A stretch of 15,572 nt of DNA, taken from assembly GCA_900553925.1 (NCBI GenBank), contig USFH01000032.1, positions 1-15,572 on the forward strand. Reading direction: 5' to 3'. The translations under genes and the position numbers were made by a program. The DNA comes from an uncultured Clostridium sp. GTDB lineage: Bacteria; Bacillota; Clostridia; Lachnospirales; Lachnospiraceae. Numbering within the stretch: the first letter of the stretch is position 1; each line of letters starts with the position of its first letter. Under the pieces are notes generated by a model. It was not told the DNA's origin. It saw nothing but the letters and a program-made list of their open reading frames with translations, and did not search any database. Below are positions 6,419-13,609 of this stretch, piece after piece.

Positions 6419-6799
6419 TCACTTTGTTTCAAACACCAGACGCATGCTGTCGCTCCCTGAAATCACAATCGTCATCTGTTTTCCGGAAACCGTCGCTTCC
6501 ATCGTTTTGTTCGAATCACTGTAATGCAGGATGTATTTTTCACCTGATTTTTCCAGTGTTCCCGTGTGCGCTTTTCCATTGTTTGTAAATGTAAAATTCG
6601 TTCCATCCGTACACGAAAACTGTGGTGCCTTTGCATCCCGGTTTGAATCATCATATGTCATAGACTTCCCATTTACTGTCATTTCGACAATTGACCATGC
6701 AGATGTAATCTTCGCATTTTTTGAATCCGAACCTCCACATGCTGCAAGACACAACGCCATCGCAACAACCATTACAACACATAATAACCTTCTCTTCAT
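6419..6799 (-). CDS. Small lipoprotein with lipocalin-like beta domain, function unknown
   Basis: The 126-residue protein starts MKRRLLC, has a hydrophobic signal peptide and a lipobox LAAC with the lipidated cysteine at 21, so it is anchored outside the membrane. The mature part, about 105 residues, has alternating hydrophobic and polar strands (WSIVEMTVNGKSMTYDD, FTFTNNGKAHTGTLE, TMEATVSGKQMTIVIS). This recalls small lipocalin-like or META-type domains found in Clostridia lipoproteins. The ATG has GGGGAGG seven bases upstream. It appears to be a single gene with its own promoter between the MATE pump gene and the antiporter unit. I do not recognise a function. Confidence 0.85.
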   Translation of the reverse strand: MKRRLLCVVMVVAMALCLAACGGSDSKNAKITSAWSIVEMTVNGKSMTYDDSNRDAKAPQFSCTDGTNFTFTNNGKAHTGTLEKSGEKYILHYSDSNKTMEATVSGKQMTIVISGSDSMRLVFETK

Positions 6800-6830
6800 C
6801 TCATTTCCTCCCCTGTTACTTTATTTTTTT

Positions 6831-6860
6831 AATATAACATAGCAAGATTATATATTGCAA
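6831..6860 (-). promoter_or_regulatory. Candidate promoter of the lipoprotein gene, with dyad at the -35
   Basis: TTGCAA (6855-6860) and TATATT (6831-6836) are 18 bases apart on the minus strand. The -35 lies inside the inverted repeat ATTGC-AA-GCAAT (6854-6865), which could be a regulator site. Both boxes are approximate. Confidence 0.4.
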
Positions 6861-6906
6861 GCAATCTCATGTTAACTATATGTAAATCATTCATGTTCAG
6901 ACACAA

Positions 6907-8316
6907 TTATGAAATCTCCCGCAAGGCCTTCTTAAACTGGAACGAAAACAGGATCGATGTAAATGTCACCGCAAGCACGTCCGCGATCGGCTCTGCCAGA
7001 TAAACCGCCATTGTCTTATCCGACGTAATGATATGCGGCAGAATGAAAATAAGCGGAATCAACAGCACGAATTTCCGCATGATCGCAACAATGATCGATG
7101 CCGGTGCATTTCCCAGTGCATTGAATGTCATCTGACAGGCAATCTGGATACCAAACATGAATAATGCTGCAAGATAATAACGGAGCGCATCCTTGGTAAA
7201 TGCAATCAAGGCTGCATCTGTTGTAAAAATCGATGCGAAAACCTTCGGGAAGCACATGATAAACAACCACAGAATCGTGGAATATAGCAGGCTGACCTTC
7301 AGCAGTAGTTTAAATGCAGCCCGGACTCTGGATGCATTTTTCGCACCATAATTGTAGCTGATGATCGGCTGGGCGCCCTGTCCCAAGCCCTGCAGAGGAA
7401 GCATCGCAAACTGCATCACACTTGTTAAGATCGTCATCGCACCGACTGCGATATCCCCACCGTATTTCAGGAGAGACGAATTAAAGCATACCGATATAAT
7501 ACTCTCGCTGCCCTGCATAATAAAGATTGCAGAGCCGAGTGCCAGACACGGAAGGATGTACGCTGCCTTTAATCCCATGTTTTTGCCGCGGATACGGAGC
7601 GTTGTCCGCTTCCCGAACAGAAAGCTTATTACCCAGATGCAGGAGCAGCATTGGGAAATCACTGTCGCAAGTGCAGCTCCCCGGACACCCATATGAAGGC
7701 CGAAGATAAAGATTGGATCCAATATAATGTTCGCGATTGCGCCGATCAATACAGAGAGCATGCCTTCCTTCGCAAAGCCCTGCGCTGTGATAAATGCATT
7801 CATGCCGAGGGTAAGCTGTACAAACATCGTTCCGAGTGCATAGATATTCATATAGGATGTTGCGTACTCAATCGTGTTGACACTTGCACCAAAAGCGAGC
7901 AGGAAATCCCGGTTCCAGATCAGCAAGACGACAGTCAAAACGATTGACAGGAGTATCTGCATCGTAAAACAGTTGGCGAGTATCTTCTCCGCATCGTCTT
8001 TCTTATTTTTACCCATAAAGATCGTCGCACGAGGTGCGCCGCCATTTCCAACCAATGCCGCAAAGGCGGTTATAATCATGATCAGTGGCATGCAGACACC
8101 AACGCCGGTCAGTGCCATCGCCCCCGTGTCCGGGATATGTCCGATATAGATACGGTCAACGATGTTATATAACATATTAATCAACTGTGCCGCAATCGTC
8201 GGCAGTGCCAGCTTTGCAAGCAGCTTGCCGATTGGCTCTGTCGCTAAAAATGTACGGTCGGATTGTACGGACACGGATACAGCATTTGATTCCTCGTTTT
8301 CATTTTGTTGTTTCAT
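6907..8316 (-). CDS. MATE family multidrug/Na+(H+) antiporter efflux pump
   Basis: The 469-residue protein has the 12-helix hydrophobic profile and length of MATE pumps, which export cationic drugs using a Na+ or H+ gradient. Two homologous halves are visible. The N-half has LALPTIAAQLINMLYNIVDRI (the typical first helix) and ANIILDPIFIFGLHMGVRGAA. The C-half has LPLQGLGQGAQPIISYNYGA, a hallmark of the second repeat. The first 25 residues are polar and cytoplasmic. The ATG has GAGG seven bases upstream. It follows a MarR regulator gene by 40 bases, an arrangement like MepR-MepA of staphylococci, so it is probably derepressed when the regulator binds a drug. No clear terminator follows it. Confidence 0.95.
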   Translation of the reverse strand: MKQQNENEESNAVSVSVQSDRTFLATEPIGKLLAKLALPTIAAQLINMLYNIVDRIYIGHIPDTGAMALTGVGVCMPLIMIITAFAALVGNGGAPRATIFMGKNKKDDAEKILANCFTMQILLSIVLTVVLLIWNRDFLLAFGASVNTIEYATSYMNIYALGTMFVQLTLGMNAFITAQGFAKEGMLSVLIGAIANIILDPIFIFGLHMGVRGAALATVISQCCSCIWVISFLFGKRTTLRIRGKNMGLKAAYILPCLALGSAIFIMQGSESIISVCFNSSLLKYGGDIAVGAMTILTSVMQFAMLPLQGLGQGAQPIISYNYGAKNASRVRAAFKLLLKVSLLYSTILWLFIMCFPKVFASIFTTDAALIAFTKDALRYYLAALFMFGIQIACQMTFNALGNAPASIIVAIMRKFVLLIPLIFILPHIITSDKTMAVYLAEPIADVLAVTFTSILFSFQFKKALREIS

Positions 8317-8356
8317 TTCTTTTCCTCATTTCTACTATATAATTGATGATTTTCCG

Positions 8357-8797
8357 TTATTTCAAATGTGACATTACATTTTGATACAGTCGCGCATTGT
8401 ATGCTGCAAAATTCTTCTTTTCATCCTCCGAAAATCCTGCAAAGATACATGCTACAAGTGCTTCCTGCTTTTCCTCAATGGCATGGACAATATCGTTTGT
8501 CTGTTCCGTGAGTTTCAGGTGTACGATCCGCTTGTCATCCGGATCTGTATATCGTATCAGATATCCTTTTTTCTCCAGAGTATCGACCGCCGCAGACACA
8601 TTTCCCCGCTGTAGCATTCGGAATTCCACGATATCCCGCGCAGAATCATAGGAAGGGTTATTATACAGAAACGTTAGAATAATAATCTCGATGCGGCTGA
8701 GATTAAACTCATCCCGCACACTTTCCAGATATTTCTCCTGTAGTTTCATCAGACATTTCGTCATGTCAAAGACATTGGATGGCGTCTGAAGTTTCAT
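8357..8797 (-). CDS. MarR family transcriptional regulator, probable repressor of the MATE pump
   Basis: The 146-residue protein has the normal MarR length. The winged helix-turn-helix covers about residues 35-100, with the recognition helix around GNVSAAVDTLEKKGYL (65-80) and the wing DPDDKRIVHLKLT (85-97), which carries the conserved Asp-Lys-Arg. Flanking helices form the dimer interface. The gene starts at ATG 8797 with AAGGAA eight bases upstream. A near-consensus promoter and an inverted repeat over the start site lie directly upstream, which fits autorepression of the two-gene unit with the MATE pump downstream. The ligand is unknown. Confidence 0.93.
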   Translation of the reverse strand: MKLQTPSNVFDMTKCLMKLQEKYLESVRDEFNLSRIEIIILTFLYNNPSYDSARDIVEFRMLQRGNVSAAVDTLEKKGYLIRYTDPDDKRIVHLKLTEQTNDIVHAIEEKQEALVACIFAGFSEDEKKNFAAYNARLYQNVMSHLK

Positions 8798-8818
8798 TTC
8801 TCGGTTCCTTCTTTCAAT

Positions 8819-8836
8819 TAGTTCTTTTTAGAACTA
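8819..8836. promoter_or_regulatory. Inverted repeat TAGTTCT-N4-AGAACTA, probable MarR operator
   Basis: A perfect 7-4-7 inverted repeat directly follows the -10 box of the marR promoter, covering the expected transcription start and lying 22 bases before the ATG. Size, position and symmetry fit a MarR dimer site for autorepression. Confidence 0.75.
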
Positions 8837-8863
8837 TTATAGTAAGAAAAAAGAATTAGTCAA
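8836..8863 (-). promoter_or_regulatory. Promoter of the marR-MATE unit
   Basis: TTGACT (8858-8863) and a perfect TATAAT (8836-8841) lie 16 bases apart on the minus strand. The operator at 8819-8836 touches the -10. Confidence 0.8.
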
Positions 8864-8878
8864 CCACTATTTTGGAAA

Positions 8879-8917
8879 TAAAAAAAGAGCCGTCGCCACA
8901 AATTAAGCAACAGCCCT
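8879..8917 (-). terminator. Intrinsic terminator after the XRE/membrane gene
   Basis: On the minus strand GGGCTGTTGC (8916-8907) pairs with GCGACGGCTC (8896-8887), including G-U pairs, around a short loop, and seven T follow. It lies just beyond the stop codon at 8934 and separates this gene from the marR promoter. Confidence 0.82.
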
Positions 8918-8933
8918 TTCACATATATAATGG

Positions 8934-9926
8934 CTATTTTTCCTTACTGCACACATGCTCCACGATCACACGTACAGCCGCATACAATACGCCGACAATC
9001 GGCCACACGATCCAAGTATCTCTCCAGTCATTTGTGATAAAGCTGATACCAAGAAAAATCGCTGTTGAACCAAGCCAATACGCAAGTGAAAATGCGCCCA
9101 TCTTATCGCTGATTTTCTTTTTTGCCCTTGTATAATCGCCTTCTTCCAGAAGCTTCTCCATGGCAGCCATCTGCGTTCCTCCCAGCACAAAGAAATATAC
9201 ACCACAGGAAATCAGAAACAGCATAATTCCTACCATACACACAATCGGAAAGTCCCGATCACCGAATATAGCGATGCCGCCAAAAAGCGGAATCACAGAA
9301 AATATACACAATATAACACCAATCACATTGTAACGGACATACCGATCATGGAACTGTTCTTTGCGTTCCTTCACCATTCCTGTCACTCCATATTCTGTCT
9401 CGAAACATTTTGTCTCTAAGAATTCAAATTTCTTCTGTTTCATATCGGTACATACAAAAATTGCAACCGCAATTCCAACCAGTATGAACATCACACACAT
9501 TCCAACTCCACCTGCAAAGTCTTCTCCGATTCCAAACGCTTCCACTTCGCTGGCTGCCCCTAACACGATCAGGCAGATTGGTGATATCACGCAGAGCCAT
9601 GTTGCAAATGCGATTCTTTTTGCAGCCTCTTTTATGATCTGCAAAAATTCACTTGCCATTTCCATTGTCACTTTATACTGTGGTTTGTCTTCTTCATAAG
9701 AATCCTCCCCGGTATAAATCTCCTCTTCCATCTCATCTTTAATGAGATAGTCCGTCGTCACACCAAAGATCTGACTAAGCTTCAATATTTTATCTAAATC
9801 CGGAACTGCCTGTGCCCCTTCATATTTGGAAATGGATTGTCGGCTGACTCCTAATTTATGTGCCAGTTCTTCCTGAGACCAACCATTCTTTTTTCGCAAG
9901 TTAATAATCTTATCCGCTAATATCAT
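8934..9926 (-). CDS. XRE-family DNA-binding protein fused to a six-segment membrane domain
   Basis: The N-terminal 65 residues of this 330-residue protein are a Cro/C1-type helix-turn-helix: WSQEELAHKLGVSRQSISKY (16-35), followed by the usual PDLDKILKLSQIFGVTTDYL. An acidic linker (64-82) leads into a membrane domain with hydrophobic segments near 104-124, 138-159, 199-220, 228-249, 279-297 and 303-323. The start is put at ATG 9926, six bases after GGAGG; the open frame extends 24 codons upstream, but that part does not look like XRE protein. Such HTH-membrane fusions are common in Clostridia and would hold a DNA-binding domain at the membrane. Signal and target are unknown; control of its own promoter is an inference. 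It is monocistronic with a terminator. Confidence 0.88.
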   Translation of the reverse strand: MILADKIINLRKKNGWSQEELAHKLGVSRQSISKYEGAQAVPDLDKILKLSQIFGVTTDYLIKDEMEEEIYTGEDSYEEDKPQYKVTMEMASEFLQIIKEAAKRIAFATWLCVISPICLIVLGAASEVEAFGIGEDFAGGVGMCVMFILVGIAVAIFVCTDMKQKKFEFLETKCFETEYGVTGMVKERKEQFHDRYVRYNVIGVILCIFSVIPLFGGIAIFGDRDFPIVCMVGIMLFLISCGVYFFVLGGTQMAAMEKLLEEGDYTRAKKKISDKMGAFSLAYWLGSTAIFLGISFITNDWRDTWIVWPIVGVLYAAVRVIVEHVCSKEK

Positions 9927-10068
9927 AAGCGCCTCCTCCTGCCATCCGTGTGGCATATTTGATGTTCTTATCGTACGAATTTTCTCCGTTACACACAAGA
10001 AAGCCGCACGGACAATTTGTCAACCGATGGTTGCAACCCCTGATTTTTAGCCATTTTTTATGCGCGAA
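9927..10068. other. Intergenic leader of the XRE/membrane gene
   Basis: This stretch should hold the promoter of the XRE gene. A TTGACA (10018-10023, minus strand) is present, but the -10 at proper spacing (TCTTGT) is poor. Around it are interleaved symmetries: GACAA-T-TTGTC (10011-10021) and CAACC-GAT-GGTTG-CAACC (10021-10038). They could be binding sites for the XRE protein. Otherwise nothing is recognised. Confidence 0.4.
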
Positions 10069-10221
10069 CTAGAAAATCCGCAGAAGCACCATATAACAGA
10101 CTGTCCCAAGCAGGATGCTCAAAAATGTGTTGTGTTTCCATTTATAACTGTCTGCCATGCCCAAGCCAATAAGTGCCGGCTTGTGACTCGTCGCAATATT
10201 TTTCTCTTTTGTTTGCTCATC
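10069..10221 (-). pseudogene. C-terminal remnant of an AzlD-like branched-chain amino acid exporter subunit
   Basis: The minus-strand frame open from 10221 to the TAG at 10069-10071 ends with YKWKHNTFLSILLGTVCYMV followed by LLRIF. This matches the last membrane segment of AzlD-type proteins (consensus as I know it: LWKRNxLLSIAGGTxxYMxLVQ). AzlD is about 100-110 residues and works with AzlC; here only about 35 recognisable residues remain. A TAA stands just upstream and no AzlC gene is near. An alternative 33-codon frame (10119-10220, ATG) overlaps it but looks like chance. I read the segment as a decayed gene end. The family call is from memory. Confidence 0.55.
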
Positions 10222-10250
10222 TTAACTATTGATTCCTTTATGTTTATTTG

Positions 10251-10309
10251 TCGTGCGTCAAATAGATTCCATTCCTAAGTATATTTATTTTTATATCGCG
10301 CGTCAAATA
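10251..10309. repeat. Direct repeat TCGYGCGTCAAATA, two copies 45 bases apart
   Basis: Copies at 10251-10264 and 10296-10309 match at 13 of 14 positions. Each contains TTGACG on the minus strand. The copy at 10296 supplies the -35 of the promoter at 10278-10306. The copy at 10251 lies downstream of that start site and has no good -10 of its own. They could be a duplicated promoter part or regulator sites. Confidence 0.5.
10278..10306 (-). promoter_or_regulatory. Candidate promoter ahead of the AzlD-like remnant
   Basis: TTGACG (10301-10306) and TATACT (10278-10283) are exactly 17 bases apart on the minus strand, directly after the ABC-unit terminator. The promoter now leads only into the gene remnant and possibly the XRE gene beyond it. 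Confidence 0.55.
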
Positions 10310-10337
10310 AAAAAGCAGATACCTTATGATATCTGCT
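10308..10337 (-). terminator. Intrinsic terminator of the ABC transporter unit
   Basis: On the minus strand AGCAGATA (10337-10330) pairs with TATCTGCT (10321-10314) around an 8-base loop, followed by a run of T. It lies ten bases past the ATPase stop codon. Confidence 0.87.
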
Positions 10338-10346
10338 CTTCTAACT

Positions 10347-11111
10347 CTACCACCCCAGATCCAGCAGCCAGTTCTGTAACCTGCGTTCGCGGTCTGCATC
10401 CGATAAATTCTCATCCTCCGGGGCTTTGTATTCCCCTTTGATTGTTCCATCCAGTATATATAAGACTCTCTTGCAGCAGGATGCAACCTTGGCATCATGC
10501 GTTACCATCATAATCGTTGTTCCTTCGCGATTCAGCTTCCCAAGTGCATCCATAACCTCTGTTGAGGCAGCCCGGTTCAATGCACCGGTCGGTTCATCTG
10601 CAAAAAGAAGCTTCGGATGATTCACCATGCTTCTGCAGATACACGCCCGCTGCAGTTGTCCCCCGGAAACCTCATTGATATCATTGTCTGCTACCTCTAT
10701 GATCGACAGTTTCCGCATCAATTCTTCCGCAAATGCAACCTTCTCGGCACGCGACCGCTCATCCTTTTTACTCTCCATTGCCGGAAGCAGAATGTTATCC
10801 AATATTGTCAGATTCTTCATCATATACATCTGCTGGAAGATAAATCCCATCTCATCCAGCCGCACCTTCGCAAGCTCCGTCTGTGACAACTTCGCAATAT
10901 CCCTGCCTGCAAAGCAAACCGTTCCGCTTGTCGGCACATCCATACCCGATACCGAATAAAGCAGTGTCGACTTTCCGGAACCAGAAGGTCCCATGATTGC
11001 TACCATATCGCCCTCTTCCACTTCAAAGTTCACATTTCGAAGAACGTTGTTCTGCCGCTTGTCAATCACATATGTTTTGCACAAATCTTTTACTTCCAAT
11101 ATATTCGCCAT
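10347..11111 (-). CDS. ABC transporter ATP-binding protein (MacB/LolD/BceA-type)
   Basis: The 254-residue cytoplasmic ATPase powers the neighbouring permease. All motifs are intact: Walker A GPSGSGKST (41-49), Q-loop in FIFQQMYMMKN, signature VSGGQLQRA (148-156), Walker B LLFADEPTGALN and H-loop MMVTHD. The DEPTGALN sequence and the substituent pattern place it with the exporters that work with FtsX-like permeases (Type VII, mechanotransmission). About 30 residues beyond the core (GEYKAPEDENLSDADRERRL to the end) form a charged tail. The gene lies 39 bases after the permease gene, has AAAGGG nine bases before its ATG, and is the last gene of the unit before the terminator. Confidence 0.96.
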   Translation of the reverse strand: MANILEVKDLCKTYVIDKRQNNVLRNVNFEVEEGDMVAIMGPSGSGKSTLLYSVSGMDVPTSGTVCFAGRDIAKLSQTELAKVRLDEMGFIFQQMYMMKNLTILDNILLPAMESKKDERSRAEKVAFAEELMRKLSIIEVADNDINEVSGGQLQRACICRSMVNHPKLLFADEPTGALNRAASTEVMDALGKLNREGTTIMMVTHDAKVASCCKRVLYILDGTIKGEYKAPEDENLSDADRERRLQNWLLDLGW

Positions 11112-11150
11112 AATTTACACCCTTTCCGATTTCATTTTCCAAGTGCACTC

Positions 11151-13514
11151 CTACTCTACATTTACAATATCTGTGCCACGAATCCTGCGTATATGAAATG
11201 CGGTGACGCTGACTGCAATCCATGTAATCGCAAGCACGATACCCGGATAGATCAGGATGATTCTTACCGGACTGAAATAATAATCTACGTTTGTCGCTCC
11301 CATCATCGCCCAAATCGGATCACACCACAGTTTCGTAATTGGTCTGGTCAGTACAACTGCAAGGATTTCTGCAAACCCTGCAACCAGCATGAACCGTATT
11401 ACATGCCACCAGAAGATGCTTCGATTGGAAAATCCAATCGCTTTCAAAAGAGCAATCTGACCATGTTCCGTAGATATAAACGACCGTTCCATCAAAACCG
11501 TCACGAGAATAACGACGATTCCTGTTATCGCCAAAAGCAGCAGACAGACCGTATCCATCGTATCCCCAACGCCCATGCAATCTACGCAATATCCCGCAGC
11601 ATCAAACACTCCGGTAATTCCATATAATTCCTTGATTTTCTTTACACGCGTCCGAATCTCCTTCTCATCTGGATGATCTGAAAAATCGACCTGAAAGCCC
11701 GGCATGGTCGTCGAATACTTCATTGAAGTCGGTGCCTCTTCATGAAGCCGTCCGACCTTCCCCAACTGGTTCATCGTCTGAAATAACGCTGTCACAACGC
11801 AGTCCCGTTTTTCCGTTCCAAAATCAATCGTCACGGTATCCCCGATATCCACGCCAAGCTGATCAGCAATCATTGGCGTAATGGCAATCTCATACGCATT
11901 TTGTGGTGGCGTTCCCTTCTCATATGTATAATCCGTCGTATGCGTCTCTGTATTCTGCTGGAATAACACAGAATATAACTTTCCATTTGCCTCACAGGCA
12001 TACTTGTACCAGACTTCCATGCTTACCTTATCCACCGGCATACCTGCAGCTTCCAACTCATCCGCAATCGCCTGATAGTTCTCCTGCAGGACGGGCTCTT
12101 GATCCTTATCCACAAGAACCGGTTTCATCATTTTGGGATCCGTGATATAGATATCCGACTCCTTTCCAAAACAGGTGATCATACTCTTACTCTGCATCGT
12201 CGATGTCACCATCACAACGCCAAGCATAAATACCGAGCAGATAAAAAATGGCAGCACGATTGTAATAAACCGGCGTGGTGCACTCAATATATCATTCAGT
12301 GCCATATAAAATGGTGTACGCGCGCGACTTTTACTTAACCGATAGAATGATTTTTTGTGATACCGTTCTCCCGTCTGTCCGTTTCGTATCGCGTCAACCG
12401 GTGTCAGCTTTCTGACCTTTCCTGTGCAAAGATACGCAAATCCAACCATCAGACCAATCACAGCCAACACGCCGATTGCATTAAAGAGATACCCACCCGC
12501 ATTGCCAAGCACCATCTTTTTCGAGACAGATGCGATCAGCAGATTGCCAAATGGAATGCTCACGAAAAATCCGACTGTTCCGCCAACGATTGCCATTGCC
12601 AGATATTTCACAATATACAGGCACCGTATCTTCGCATTTCGGATACCGATTGCCTTCATCACGCCAATCTCGCGAAATTCCTCCCGGATGGAAAATGTAA
12701 TCACAAATTTCAAAATCACGAAGGATACAATGATCAGGCAGATACTCAGCACAAGCACAAGCATCGCCAGAATCATATCCATAACATACGACAGGCGGAT
12801 TGTAGCTCTCTCTGAAGAAAACAATATATTGGTTGCACTTGCCAATTCCGCTGAAAGTGTCCCTGTATCATCCGTCTCCACCTGAAAGATTCTCCCAAGA
12901 TAAGGTTCCAACGATTTGTCCGCTTCATACGCTTTGAAATCATTTTCGCTGAGCAGAAATCTTGTATTTCCCATAAGGTCAGAACCAAGCAGTGCATCTT
13001 TGATTTCGCCCGCTACTCGAAATGTCTTGTCTGTGTTTTTCATCTGAATCCGGATCGTATCTCCGACATGCATATCATTTCTTGCAAAACTTCCGGCAGT
13101 AATATAGATTTCCCCGTCCGCAATCTCCGTCAACTCCTGATTATCTTCCAGAAAATAATGAAACTGCGTCGTATCCAGCGATTGTATCAACAAAGTATTG
13201 TTCTTTACTTTCAGTTTCTCGCCCTGATATGTGACATCTCCATTCGTTCCCCAGATACATTTTTCCATGCTGTAATCCTTTACACATCCCGATGTTTTCA
13301 GGATCTGCTCTACGCCGCCATCCCCGTTCTGCGTGAACAACACATAATCTTTGATCCCGGCTTTTTCGAAAAAATAATCAGTCCCATTCATAACAGTGAC
13401 CACATTGTTCAGACCACTCGCAACAAAAACCGCTGCCAGAATTGTGAACAATAACAGGATCACATTCATCGTCTTTTTCCGTTTGATATCCCGCTTTAAG
13501 ATATTCCAGTACAT
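11151..13514 (-). CDS. ABC transporter permease with two FtsX/MacB-type halves
   Basis: The 787-residue protein is two copies of a four-helix FtsX permease. The first half has a membrane segment at about 17-34, a large outside domain (35-245) and three segments near 248-272, 300-322 and 342-362. The second half has a segment near 418-438, a second outside domain (about 440-650) and segments near 655-674, 706-722 and 751-773. REEFREIGVMKAIGIRNAKI and HGQIALLKAIGFSNRSI are the equivalent coupling loops after the second helix of each half, strong evidence of duplication. BceB-type peptide-resistance permeases have about 650 residues and ten segments, so this is a different branch. The ATG at 13514 has GGGG eight bases upstream (AAGGAAAGGGGCAGATTT). 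A promoter lies ahead, so it can be controlled apart from the kinase. Substrate unknown. Confidence 0.93.
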   Translation of the reverse strand: MYWNILKRDIKRKKTMNVILLLFTILAAVFVASGLNNVVTVMNGTDYFFEKAGIKDYVLFTQNGDGGVEQILKTSGCVKDYSMEKCIWGTNGDVTYQGEKLKVKNNTLLIQSLDTTQFHYFLEDNQELTEIADGEIYITAGSFARNDMHVGDTIRIQMKNTDKTFRVAGEIKDALLGSDLMGNTRFLLSENDFKAYEADKSLEPYLGRIFQVETDDTGTLSAELASATNILFSSERATIRLSYVMDMILAMLVLVLSICLIIVSFVILKFVITFSIREEFREIGVMKAIGIRNAKIRCLYIVKYLAMAIVGGTVGFFVSIPFGNLLIASVSKKMVLGNAGGYLFNAIGVLAVIGLMVGFAYLCTGKVRKLTPVDAIRNGQTGERYHKKSFYRLSKSRARTPFYMALNDILSAPRRFITIVLPFFICSVFMLGVVMVTSTMQSKSMITCFGKESDIYITDPKMMKPVLVDKDQEPVLQENYQAIADELEAAGMPVDKVSMEVWYKYACEANGKLYSVLFQQNTETHTTDYTYEKGTPPQNAYEIAITPMIADQLGVDIGDTVTIDFGTEKRDCVVTALFQTMNQLGKVGRLHEEAPTSMKYSTTMPGFQVDFSDHPDEKEIRTRVKKIKELYGITGVFDAAGYCVDCMGVGDTMDTVCLLLLAITGIVVILVTVLMERSFISTEHGQIALLKAIGFSNRSIFWWHVIRFMLVAGFAEILAVVLTRPITKLWCDPIWAMMGATNVDYYFSPVRIILIYPGIVLAITWIAVSVTAFHIRRIRGTDIVNVE

Positions 13515-13544
13515 AAATCTGCCCCTTTCCTTGTTTATGGCTCA

Positions 13545-13571
13545 ATCATAACAGGGAAATTATTAAATAAT
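13545..13571 (-). promoter_or_regulatory. Promoter region of the ABC permease gene with an A/T dyad
   Basis: After the terminator that ends the kinase gene, the minus strand has TATGAT (13545-13550) as a -10 but no TTGACA at 17 bases. Instead there is a perfect 6-1-6 inverted repeat, ATTATT-T-AATAAT (13559-13571), in the -20 to -35 area, next to AAGGAT. A weak -35 plus a dyad is what an activator-dependent promoter looks like; the response regulator encoded upstream is the natural candidate. Confidence 0.5.
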
Positions 13572-13576
13572 CCTTA

Positions 13577-13609
13577 AAAAAGAAAAATGCAGGAATCACC
13601 TACATTTTT
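13577..13609 (-). terminator. Intrinsic terminator overlapping the end of the kinase gene
   Basis: AAAAATGTAGG (13609-13599) pairs with CCTGCATTTTT (13593-13583), one G-U, around a 5-base loop, followed by CTTTTTT. The kinase stop codon TAG (13602-13600) lies inside the 5' arm. Transcription of the regulator genes is thus partly or fully separated from the transporter genes. Confidence 0.82.

Noticed and set aside
9995..10023. TTGACA with a 17-spaced -10 upstream of the XRE gene
   Set aside because: The -10 would be TCTTGT, too poor to call as a promoter; kept only as a note on the intergenic region.
10119..10220. 33-codon open frame on the minus strand (starts MSKQKRKILRR)
   Set aside because: No good ribosome binding site at proper spacing, no recognisable features, and it overlaps the AzlD-like remnant in another frame.
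12357..12885. Two plus-strand open frames of about 150 codons opposite the permease gene
   Set aside because: Both are antisense to the well-supported FtsX permease and have compositions (His/Asn/Gln-rich or Ile/Thr/Pro-rich) that reflect the reverse of membrane codons.
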